From Ryuthela nishihirai (lineage: Eukaryota > Arthropoda > Arachnida > Araneae > Heptathelidae): a stretch of 64,000 nt of DNA. The notes under the pieces were generated by a model that was not told the DNA's origin, did not search any database, and worked only from the letters and a program-made list of their open reading frames with translations. Positions 54,233-64,000 of this stretch are shown here, one piece after another; the first letter of the stretch is position 1; every line of letters begins with the position of its first letter. The stretch covers positions 22,728,001-22,792,000 of the forward strand of contig JAWZYU010000004.1 of the NCBI GenBank assembly GCA_038380435.1, read 5' to 3'. The position numbers and the translations under genes were made by a program.

Positions 54233-55890
54233 ACATAAAAGGTATGTCTTTCTTTCCTCCAATTTAACAAGTTGCTTTTCTATGAAAAGAGAATGTTGCT
54301 GTCAATGGAATATCTCTCCACACTCTACCACAGAAATTTCAAATGTCTACCATAAATAAATCACTTGAAATATTCGTTAAAAGTTTCGTGTTTTCCGTCT
54401 TTAGTGCCCTCTAACACTGTAAATTAAGACCATTAAAGTATTTGAAAAATACAAATCATATCTGATTAGTAGAAAACCAAATAAAAAATAATTTTTCACT
54501 TACAACAACAAATAACAATTGTATTTTACACCCATTTGGGAGGAAGGAGAACTTATTTGTTGCAAATGCAAACATCATGACCACATTCCACCCACAAAAT
54601 TTCAAATTTTCTAGCATAAATACATCATTTGCAATATTCATTTAAAAGTGGAATTTTTAACTTTTTGCACCATTAGAGGGTGCAATTATAGCTTTCAGAA
54701 GATTTGAAAATCTCAAATCGTAATATTTCATCGATATCTGTCCAACCCAAAAAGGTTTTCTAATCTATCTCTAAAAGCCAAAAAGTTTGATGTCTGCAGA
54801 TGAACAGACAAAACAACAAAGTAAACACATTATCTCATTTAAAAAAAAAGAGAGAGATACTGTTTTTCACTTTGTCATCTGTCTGTCCATCTCTAGGATT
54901 CAAACATTTTTGTTTATAGGGATAAATTAAATATCATTTTCGAATTTAAGTGGCTGGAAATATTGGTGGTAGAATATGAAAGCCATGAAGTTTTCTTGGC
55001 AACAATAAGACAATTCCTTAGATCCAGATGGGTGGGAAAATGAAATTTTGTTTTAAGAGATAATTGTTTGTTTTTACAGATAAATCAAATTTTTTTGGGG
55101 TTGGATAGGTATTGATGAAATGTTATGAATTGCACATTCAGAATTTCACAAAAGATATAATTGAACCCTCTAACAGTATGAAAATTCCAAATTCTTTAAC
55201 TAATATTGCAAATGACATATTTATGTTAAAAATTTTAAATTTTGGTGGTGGAATGCGAAAGTCACAAAGTTTCCAATGGCAACAATTAGTTGACCCCTTT
55301 ATCCTTCCAGTGTCCATGTCGTCTGTATACGTTTGAAGAATCTGAATTGAGAGGCCAAGGACATATGTATACATTTAGAGTACAATAAAAAAATATAATT
55401 TTTTTTAAAAATAAAAATTGCCGTTGAAATTTTTTTATATATAACTTATAAAAATATATAATTCAGGCTTCAAATATAATATTTTGTTTTTTAATTTGAT
55501 GCATATTTTATTAAACTACAATATAAATAATTTTATAAAGCCATTTCTTAGAAGCACTAAACAGTACTGCCGATTTGCTTTTAACGTTCCTATTTGCTGA
55601 AGCAACCTTCTGATTTAAGCTCACAAGTTTGATTTGAATTATCAACAAATTTTTCCTCAAAGTTTCGAAAAATCTCCTAAAAATAACAAAAAAAAACTAT
55701 ATTTAAAAACGACAGATTTTGGAAGTAATTACAAAATTATTTGCCGCAATTTATTTTTTCTGTTTCACACTCTTTAATGTCATAAACTTATTTCAGTATT
55801 CCCAAGTTATTTTTATCATTTTTCTCAGCATCCTTCAAATTGAAACTAAAAGTAAACACATCCTTCTTAGAAATTCTGGTTGCACCTGCA

Positions 55891-56246
55891 TTTAATTAGT
55901 TATGCTTCACTGAGTCAAACAAGACGCAGATGGCTGACCCATGATATCTCCGTTCCGTGTGCTCTAAGTATTGTTTACAGTTTTCAGTCAGCATAATGGA
56001 TACTCTTTGTGAAGTTAGTATTTTTTTTATATTTAAACCTTAGTTATTTTACATTTCAGTAGATTTATTTTAATTAGTTATGCTTCACTGAGTCAAACAA
56101 GACGCAGATGGCTGACACATGATATCTCCATTCCGTGTGCTATAAGTATTGTTTACAGTTTTGGTCAGCATATTGGATACTTTTTGTGAAGTTAGTATTT
56201 TTTTTTATATTTAAACCTTAGTTATTTTACATTTCAGTAGATTTAT
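55891..56246 (+). repeat. 178-bp tandem duplication in T2-B
   Basis: Units 55891-56068 and 56069-56246 begin TTTAATTAGTTATGCTTCAC and differ at only a few positions by eye. Confidence 0.9.
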
Positions 56247-56368
56247 TTTCGGAAATTAGCGATCTTTTGCCGATCAATAAGTATTGGTTTTTTTTATAGT
56301 TACGTTATATTGTATGGCCAGCCTACAACTTGTTACTGTGGATATTTTAACATCGCATTAGGTTATAT

Positions 56369-56708
56369 GTTAATTTTTATTTTATTATTTATTGCTTTTC
56401 CTGTAAAACTTTGATATAGTATCATTTTCTGAAAAAAAATGAGGTCTTGGAAAGAAAACAGAAAATAAAAAGAAATAGAGAAACGAAAGCAAATTAATTT
56501 CTGTATATTTACTTCCGTCAGTTAGCGATCTTCAATCGGCTGATTGTTAATTTTTATTTTATTATTTATTGCTTTTCCTGCAAAACTTTGATACAGTATC
56601 ATTTTCTGAAAAATAAATGAGTTCTTGGAAAGAAACACAGAAACGAAAGCAAATTAATTTCTGTATATTTACTTCCATTAGTTAGCGATCTTCAATCGGC
56701 TGATTTAT
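56369..56708 (+). repeat. ~177-bp tandem duplication in T2-B
   Basis: GTTAATTTTTATTTTATTAT starts both units (56369 and 56546). Both contain AAGCAAATTAATTTCTGTAT and TTAGCGATCTTCAATCGGCT. The second unit is shorter by a small internal deletion. Confidence 0.88.
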
Positions 56709-58566
56709 CGATCTTTCTGAGTTATGCTAGATCAGAGGCCGGCTTAAAAGTTGTTGCAGATATTTTATTTAACATCCCATTAAGTTATATGTAACATTTC
56801 TTTTTTTTTTTAATAAAAAAACTTTGAGCTTGTACCACTTTCTGAAATTGAATGTTTTGGATACGGAAGCAAAATAAGACTTCCTTGCTATGGAAATTGG
56901 CCATCATTTGGGAGGGCAATTTTGGGAAGGGCTGGTAGTTGGTGCGCAAACCTTTCTGCACTTAGCCAAGATCACCAAACTTCAACACCCAAAGAAAAAA
57001 CTCATAATATTTTCATAACCAGTTCAGAAAATCCCATGAATGTGAGAAGTCCAAGTCATGTTGTATAAGACTGGCCATGTTTAAAATATACGATATTGAA
57101 AAGAATTATTAAAAGAAATAAATATCATATTTCAGGTTGAATATTATATTATTCGGGAGGAAATTTCCTTTTCATAAATATGTAATTTAACTACTTTTAT
57201 TCAGCAGATTTTCCAAAATGAAGCCTTAATTGTACAATGCGATCTTTTTTTTTCACCATATCACATTGAAAAAGGCTTATTAAAATCAACATGCTTGCAA
57301 ATTTGTTTATATTATTTTTATGAAATTCGAAATTAAATTCTGTTTAATTTTGTATATAACATGACCTATTTCCATTGATTGGTTATTTTAAGAAAAAATT
57401 CTAAAGTTGACTTGTTTATCTCACTCAGCACAGTTGGCTAAAAGCCTGGAATTTCCTCAAAGTATGGTACCGAGAAAAATATTTACTTAAAACCAAAAAA
57501 GTAATTTTTTTTGTTATTCAGAAATATATAGTCATTCTATTCATGTGCATTGTAATCATTTCTGTCTGTTAGGTATTTTTTTCTGTTGTTGCCAGATGCA
57601 TTTTTTTACTACATGACTCTAAAACAAGTCCTATTAAAATGAAACATATTGTCTTTTTTGTTAAATATTATAATTTCAGAAAATCCAGAATTAAATGCTG
57701 ATTAATTTAGTATACAACATGCCATAATTCCTTTCATTAGTTATTTGGTAAAAAAGTTCTAAAGTTAGTTTTTTTTTGGCTGAGCATAGTGAGAAAATAT
57801 CTTGGCCCCTTGACGGAAACCTGTTTTTCAGCCTGGACACTGAAAGGATTAGACCAAGGGGTACAAGATAATTCAACTTTTTTTAAAGAGATAATCGGGA
57901 AAACTTTTTTAGTTGAATTGGCACTAATGAATGCAATTTGCATTTTTCAAATTCTTAGGTAGTTTTATAATTCATGTTGTTATAGATCACTAAATATGGA
58001 AACAGTGAAACTTTCAACAAATGTAAGTGAAATTTGTTGAAATTTTGGTGGTAGAGTGTCAAGAGATATTCCACTGACAGCAAAAATCTGCCCCCCTTTC
58101 TCAAGAGCTGTGTGAGAAGAGCAACTTTTTAAATTTAAGGAATAAAAGAGAAATGCTTTTTATGTTGTATAATTGTAAATAAAACACTATAATTTGCATA
58201 TTTCTCATCATCTGTTTGCTCAATTGAAAACTTTTAAGAGTGCATGGTAGCTCTTTTTACCACTTGAATTAAAATAATTATGAAGCAAAGTAATGAAAAT
58301 GCTCAAATTATTTTAACTGGAAAAACTGCTAATGCAGAATAAAAAATTGTTAATAATAATGGAGGAAAACCTTATTAGTAAATTTTATAAAAGTGGCCTG
58401 AAGTAAACAACACCAATTGTAAAAATGCACTTAGGAGGTTTCACATTGAAGTATGATTCAAATGTCGGAACAACAGGTAAACAAATACGCAACCAGTTTT
58501 CATTCTTTATATTTCAAATTGCAAATGCATTTAAATTCCGAAAAACAATCGATTTTTATTCTATAT

Positions 58567-58633
58567 ATTATATAGGTGTGTTATATAGGTTATTATATAG
58601 GTGTGTTATATAGGTGTGTTATATAGGTGTGTT
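58567..58633 (+). repeat. Minisatellite, 14-15-bp units
   Basis: Four to five copies of TTATATAGGTGTG-type units, ending about 20 bp before the L8 5' UTR. Confidence 0.85.
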
Positions 58634-58654
58634 GTAGCTGTTGAAATTTTGGTA

Positions 58655-61600
58655 GCACCTAATGTCTGACCCCGCCTTCTCATGGGCACACCGTTAGTAT
58701 CTTTCAAAAGAGATACTCTCTTGTGGAAGTGAATGGAAGGGGAGGGCTAACAGATTAGTGTGGCCTACTGATCTGGACAACTATGGCTACTTTTCTTTTT
58801 TTGACCTGCTGAGTGGTCAACCACACAGGGTCCTGGTGCTGACCATATATACCAACCTGAACGAAATTATGGCTCTGAGCTTGATTATGGATTCTGATTT
58901 TGCTGCACTGGTGGGTTTCTTGTGGAAGGAAAATCTTCCGCTGTGCTTTCTGCTTGTTTGTGGGTTGAAAGCCCCAAGTGAATAGATTCATAGAATATGT
59001 TTATCAGCTGCTGAACAATCCTGAGCAGAGGTCATCGCAGGCACCTGAACACTTTGCTTCTACTGGCATCGTCAAATTCTACATTGGAGAGTCTTCCAGT
59101 GTAGATGGCTTCAGTCTTTAGTGGTGGGGGAATGGGTCTTTACCCCACATCTGCAATAAGGGGTCTGTTTGATATTGTCGGCATTCCCTCTCTCAATAAA
59201 CATAGTTTCTTTAAACATCCCACTAACCTTTTTCTCTCCATAGGTATAGGAATGTGAGGACTCTGTACAGAGCTTTTTCTCTTGATGTCCTCACACAAGA
59301 ATTACACCGTTATAATTTAGATATTCTCAGCTTGCAAGAGACCAGATGGATAGATAGAGGTCAGAGTCTTAAAAATAATCTTAAATTTCTCTTTTCAGGG
59401 AGGGACAAAAATAAGCATCACCAAGGCGTGGGTCTGCTTCTCAGCAGACACGCTAGTGATGCTCTTCTAGGATATGAGTGCATTAATGAAAGGTTTCTTA
59501 CAGCAAAATTTCAGACAAGCGTTAAAGACTTGAATGTTATCTGCTGTTATGCCCCCACTGAGAATGCCGATGAGGATGAGAAGGATAGGTTTTATGGACA
59601 ACTTCAGGATATTTTGAATTCTGTCAAGAAAGGAGATATTACCCTTGTTCTTGGTGACTTCAATGCCAAAGTTGGTACTGACTCTGACCTTTGGGGAGGA
59701 GTAATAGGCCCTTTTGGTATTGGTAGCTGCAATGGGCAACGTCTCCTACAGGTCAGTAAACTCAATGGATTCAGAATAACTAACACTTATTACAAACACT
59801 ATGACATACATAAGTACACATGGGTTTCACCTGACAGGCTGCATGGGAATATGATTGATTATATATTAATTAACAGCAAATGGGCTAGTTCTGTTAGAAA
59901 TACCAGGGCATATAGGGGAGCTGAAATTGGATCTGACCATTACCTTGTTAAAAGTGTCTTGCAACTTAAACTTAAAAAGTGTTGTGCTAGGTTTAAAAAA
60001 TGTACCTTTAATACTGAAGCTCTGGAAGACCCAGTTATAGCTAAAGCTTACCATGATAGGTTACTTAGTCATTATGACAAGTCATGGTTTGCTTAACACT
60101 GAAGTTGAGGAAGAATGGTCATTTTAAACAGGCTTTTTTGGAAACTAACAGTACTCTTTTAGAGAAAAAGGAGCAGAGGAGGCAGAATTATTTAAGTGAT
60201 AAGGCACTTGAGCTTATTTCTCAAAGAAAGAACAGCAGGAATGTCCTTAATCAATACCCTACTAGTCCTAGTAGAAAGCATTACAGAGAACTTAATAAAC
60301 GTGTAAAAGATCAGTTAGCTGCTGATAAGAATCTTTGGCCTGATGGCTTGGCTGACAAAGCTGAGGAAGCAGTTAGACAGCACAACAGCTGAGAGCTATA
60401 CGAGAGTTAATGTTTTGTGTGGTAGAAAACAGACAGGTATACAGGGATTGAAGGTTATAGAAGGTGAGGATTCTGTCATGGATAGGTGGGCTGAGCATTT
60501 CAGTGATGTTCTAAATAATGTGGTTAGTTCTACTCCCATTGTTTGCAACGATGAACGAACAATTGGTGGCTTTAATGCTGGCCCTATAACAAAATCTGGA
60601 GTTTTTTTGGCAATTTGTAAACTTAAACTTCATAAATCCTCAGAGGTAGATGAAATTTCTATGGAAATGCTCAGAGCTGGGAATGTTTCAGTTACCATTT
60701 GAATGACTGAAATTTTGAATATCTTTTATGATAAAGACGTGGTTCCTAAAGATTTTACCAGAGCTGTTATTATCCCTATTTTCAAAAAAGGTGATCGCAG
60801 TTCTTGTGATAAGTATAGGGGTATCAGCCTACTCTCTGTTCCAGGTAAAGTTCTTTCCATGATTGTGCTTAATAGAATTAAGAATCTGGTTGACAGGCAA
60901 TTGCGTGATGAGCAATGTGGATTCAGAAGTGGTAGGGGATGTGTGGATCAGATATTTTCTCTTCGGCAGATTCTTGAGAATTGTTTAGAGTTTCAGAAAC
61001 CTTTGGTTGCTAGCTTTGTTGATTTCAAAAAGCCTTTTGACTCTGTTGATCATCATAATTTGTGGTTGATTGTGAGATCATATGGTATACCAGACAAGTT
61101 AGTTAACATAATGAAAGCTCTCTATAATAACACTGAATCGTGTGTGAGAGTTGGTAAGGCTTGTAGCAATTGGTTTAGCATTACTTCTCGTGTTTGACAA
61201 GAGTGCATTTTGTCTCCTTTTCTCTTTAGTTTGGTTATCGATTATGTTATGCAAAATTCACTTCAAGGGAAAGATTTTAGCCTTAAATGGGCTGGAGATA
61301 CAAAAATTTCTGACTTAGATTATGCTGATGATTTAGCCCTTTTGGCAAATGATGTTGATGAGATGAACTCTTTCATTCGAGTTGATGAGACTGGTAGTAG
61401 AGTAGGTTTGGTTATAAACAGAGAGAAAACTAAAGTGATGAAAACTGGTCAGGCAGGCTGTGATTTGGTTAATCTGAATGGTTGCAGTCTTGAGCAGGTG
61501 TCACAGTCTAATTATCTTGGGAGCTATGTAACAGATACTGGTGATGTGCGGCATGAGATTAACAGACGAATAGGGATTGCTGCTGGGACTTTTAAGAATC

Positions 61601-62112
61601 TATGGAGAGTGTGGAGAAATAGGCATATACACCTAAAGACTAAAATTAGACTGTATAATAGTTTGGTTCTTTCTAGGGTTAGTTATGGTAGTGAAATTTG
61701 GACACTTTGTAAATATGATAACAGGAAACTATATGTTTTTTATTCTAGATGTTTATGCAGTATCTTGGACATTAGATGGTTACACTTTGTAACTAATAAT
61801 GGGTTAGGCAAAGGAGTCAGCAACCTTCCTTAAGCAGCATATTGTGCAGAGAGAGACTGTTGGTTTGGCCATGTTTTCTGTATGGATAATTATATATTGG
61901 CAAATAGGGTTATAAATAGTGTGCCTAAAGGCCTCAGAAAGAGGGGAAGATTTAGGATGAGGTGGGCAGACATTGTCAAACAGGACCTTATTAGAATTGG
62001 CATTCAGTGGCCAGATGCAGCAGATATAGTTCAGGACAGACTTGCTTGGAGAACTAAACTGCATGGTCTGGTTGGACCTCTGTAGCCCATGGCTGCTTGA
62101 TGATGATGATGT
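58655..62112 (+). mobile_element. LINE copy L8, near full length
   Basis: 5' UTR 58655-59245 in the L3/L7 version, ORF 59254-62085, GAT tail at 62098-62112. Antisense to CNOT10. The flanks differ from those of L7, so the two are separate insertions. Confidence 0.92.
59254..62085 (+). pseudogene. LINE L8 endonuclease/RT ORF, broken
   Basis: The endonuclease is largely open (59254-60096): MRTLYRAFSLDVLTQELHRY, LQETRWID, LVLGDFNAK and SDHY near 59933. A frameshift lies near 60080. Pieces follow at 60084-60392, 60343-60702 (ending in a TGA in place of Trp) and 60703-61197 with FVDFKKPFDSVD (Ala to Pro in motif A). A TGA precedes ECILSPF (61195-61197). Then comes RT with an intact YADD (61210-61833), the NNGLGKGVSNLP lesion with stop, and the C-terminal block (61882-62085). 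The TGA and the 1- and 2-base deletions are shared with L7. No working protein. Confidence 0.9.
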
Positions 62113-62350
62113 TCCACCTTTGTGAATGTTGGTGAGCTTCTACAGGCTTGTGGATAAATATGCTAACAAATTTTATCTGTGATGATAATACAATGTTAAC
62201 AGTTATTAAACAATAATAACACAGTCTTTTTACTTAACTACGAAGACTGGATAAAAAGTGACATTAATTTTAAAGTGAAAAAAAAATAAAATAAAAATAA
62301 AAACAAGAGTTGACAACAGAAGAATAAATATTTATGCCTAAACATCTTAC
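62113..62350. other. CNOT10 intron start downstream of exon A
   Basis: AT-rich; nothing recognised besides the donor site of exon A. Confidence 0.5.
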
Positions 62351-62464
62351 TTGTGCACTCCAGAAATCTTTGGCTGAGACAATAACAACAAGGCATATTT
62401 GTGAGCTAATATAGTGTCAGCTACACACAAAGCTACATATGAAATTGCAGCAAGTATGGAGTTC
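62351..62464 (-). CDS. CNOT10: CNOT10 exon A
   Basis: A 114-nt exon with acceptor TTTTTCCATAG and donor CACAA|GTAAGATG. One base completes an upstream codon. It then encodes NSILAAISYVALCVADTILA, HKYALLLLSQ and PKISGVH, with two bases left that join exon B. In animal CNOT10 the segment before 'FLGHLYAAEAL' has the same pattern: LLAASYVSLQLGD, then ALEYADRLLQQPKLSG. The strand, order and phase agree with exons B, C and D. This is the most upstream CNOT10 exon seen; the N-terminal half must lie past 64000. Confidence 0.93.
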
Positions 62465-62650
62465 CTATGGAAAAATAGACTATTTCAATAATAAGACATT
62501 CAATTCATTAAAACTGGAAGCACATGATGACATAGTGCAAATAAATTCAGCATAAAAAAAAACCTGAATACAGTGCTGAATAAATATTTATAGAAAGTAG
62601 AAAATTTTGAAATATTAATTTTCATGTATATTCTATCTTTAATTCTCTAT

Positions 62651-62860
62651 AAAAAAAATAAAATAAATACCCCCTCAAGCAGCTGCTTGCCACAGAGGTC
62701 TGACAGGAGCTTGTCAGTTTATATGCCACAGTAGAAGGTCTGAGAGGATGGCAGGACCTCAGCAGAAAAAAACACATACATCCATGCCTTACCCGGGGTT
62801 CGAACCCAGGTCCCTTAGATCAAGTAGCCAAGCGTGCTAACCACTCGGCCATGGGACGGC
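62651..62860 (-). mobile_element. SINE2, full length
   Basis: Antisense copy with CAGCTGCTTG and GGTTCGAACCCAGG. The target duplication TTAATTCTCTAT lies at 62639-62650 and 62861-62872. It sits in the CNOT10 intron upstream of exon A, oriented with the gene. Confidence 0.93.
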
Positions 62861-62872
62861 TTAATTCTCTAT

Positions 62873-64000
62873 GAAACTGTTAAATGTTTAAAAGCACTTC
62901 CACAAAATGTGTCATGGATTTTAGCATTTATAAGCACTCTATGCTACCATAAGTATCATCAATTATTATTGACTCCACTGCAGTCATGCAACTTCGGATC
63001 AGCAGAAAAAAATTCACTTTAAGCAACCAATTCCAACTCATCGGCATCCCTCATCACCTTTTGCACTGCAAGTCTGCTGTGACTAGCTATCATACTACTA
63101 AATTTAAAAATGCTATCAGGGAGTCATGGGTTCATATCCCACCCAGCTCAAGACAAATTTTCCTCTAAAATTGATATCAATGTTAAACTAAGAGTGATAC
63201 CTTCTTTGACAGTTGAACAAAAACATCAAAAATTTCTTCAATTTATATTGAAACAACTTATTGTTTCTAAATTACTTTTATTTATATGATGAAAGGAATA
63301 TGTAGAAAAATTGATAATTCTTTGATCACATGATTGGGAATCATTTTGGTTTGAAACTTTTAGTACGCATGTTAGGCTGTACTGATTGATACTTTGTAAA
63401 CTTTCTGAATGCAATGTAAATACTTAAGTTTTATTTCTTTTTGTTTTCATGATAACACACCAAACATAGTTTTAAAAGATATATGTGTTTGTCAAATACT
63501 CCAATAGATATTATCAAGTTGAACCAGATAATGATGAGTTTTTTTTATAAAATATATCATTGACTCTTAGTGATTTAGATTAATTGTGACTTTTTTCTGA
63601 TTCAGAAGGGGGATATCAATCCCACTATTTCTAGAATTATTTATACTGCTCCTGAAATACATACTGCAATCAGAAAGAATAATTATTTGAAACTTGGCCA
63701 AAAATTAAGTTATTAATTATTAAATTAAGTAATTAAGTTATTCACATCAAATGGTAGCTATCTTAAGAGACATCTGATTAGGCCATTATAATAAAAAGTT
63801 CAATTTTAAAAGGACTGGACTTTAGTACTATTTTCAATAAAACTGAAAAATCTCATAACTAGATTTTAACATTTGCATCTTTTAAGTTTTTTTGCAATTG
63901 CAATAAAGTTCAACTTTTCTGCAATAATCAGCATCTGATACAAATTGATCAGGAAGGGTTTGATCTTAATTTCTGTGACGAAAATAAACTATATTTGCTT
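62873..64000. other. CNOT10 intron, no gene seen
   Basis: AT-rich. A TCATGGGTTCATATCCCACC near 63123 resembles a tRNA B box with no clear A box. No further CNOT10 exon recognised on the minus strand. Confidence 0.5.

Larger units (their letters stand above)
55307..57853 (+). mobile_element. T2 copy B, with internal tandem duplications
   Basis: The left end ATCCTTCCAGTGTCCATG and right end CCTGGACACTGAAAGGAT are inverted. The flanking TTAA sites are mutated (TTAT and TTAG). The interior matches T2-A from the left end (GATGCATATTTTATTAAACT near 55498 and 2844) to the right end (TTGGCTGAGCATAG near 57776 and 4823). No ORF. Confidence 0.75.
54240..58280. repeat. R1 foldback element, two arms, split by T2 copy B
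   Basis: The left arm (54240-54820) contains TTTCTAGCATAAATACATCA-type units. The right arm (54880-55306 plus 57854-58280) contains the same units inverted. The hinge at 54790-54900 is itself an inverted repeat (CAGATGAACAGACAAA versus TTTGTCATCTGTCTGTCC). Outer parts also match inverted (AACAAGTTGCTTTTCT versus AGAAGAGCAACTTTTT). T2-B inserted in the right arm at 55307-57853. No ORF. Confidence 0.7.

Noticed and set aside
63000..63170. Possible further CNOT10 exon upstream of exon A
   Set aside because: Minus-strand reading has stops and no splice sites with matching phase.
1..64000. CRISPR arrays, bacterial operons, rRNA
   Set aside because: No regularly spaced short repeats with unique spacers, no ribosome-binding-site-led gene clusters and no rRNA-like sequence; the window is eukaryotic.

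Overview
The window is animal nuclear DNA: visibly AT-rich, with a spliced protein gene whose exons carry GT/AG boundaries and consistent phases, long introns, and many families of eukaryotic transposable elements. The mix (RTE-type LINEs, Penelope-like elements, tRNA-derived SINEs, piggyBac-, hAT-, CMC-, Tc1- and mariner-type DNA transposons) and one protein family I associate with arthropod gene predictions suggest an invertebrate, probably an arthropod, possibly a chelicerate. I cannot name the species.

The only host gene I can support is CNOT10, a subunit of the CCR4-NOT mRNA deadenylase complex, on the minus strand. Four internal or near-C-terminal exons are visible in transcription order at 62351-62464, 27320-27501, 7762-7871 and 7498-7576. 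Their phases join and their translation follows the conserved TPR-like C-terminal half of CNOT10. Earlier exons lie beyond 64000, and the last exon(s) probably lie before position 1. The introns are about 34.8 kb, 19.4 kb and 185 bp, so almost the whole window is CNOT10 intron filled with mobile DNA.

Layout. 1-2514: LINE copy L1 with a fully open ORF. 2691-4887: TTAA-flanked element T2 copy A, holding a SINE1. 5720-5917: Pif1/Helitron-like helicase scrap. 6059-6886: piggyBac-like MITE T1. 7498-7871: two CNOT10 exons. 8281-9860: one arm of a foldback repeat R1. 10094-15140: T2 copy C, split by LINE L2 and a SINE2. 15150-26560: three more LINE copies (L3, L4, L5), with SINE1 insertions and a 704-bp identical duplication. 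27320-27501: CNOT10 exon. 28.1-30.9 kb: SINE1 relics, a GC-rich LINE 5' UTR-like block and a tRNA-like palindrome. 31437-33745: CMC/Chapaev-like DNA transposon. 33.8-37.9 kb: SINE2, hAT MITE and mariner fossil. 37965-44395: LINEs L6 and L7 in tandem on the minus strand. 44.6-48.7 kb: a Jockey/CR1-like LINE fossil split by SINE2, a tRNA-like repeat and a solo LTR. 48778-49950: Tc1 element. 50.9-53.7 kb: Penelope-like fragments, partly head to head. 53977-58280: palindromic MITE and foldback R1, itself split by T2 copy B. 58655-62112: LINE L8. 62351-62464: CNOT10 exon. 62651-62860: SINE2.

The LINEs supply endonuclease and reverse transcriptase for target-primed integration. SINE2 shares the LINE 3' end sequence and is a plausible passenger of that machinery. 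LINE copies L7 and L8 share the same disabling mutations, which suggests that a dead subfamily was also mobilised in trans. The most novel object is the CACTG-ended element at 31437-33745, which links a widespread 'uncharacterized' protein family to a transposon with terminal inverted repeats and a TTA target duplication. All family assignments come from reading the sequence; no database search was run.
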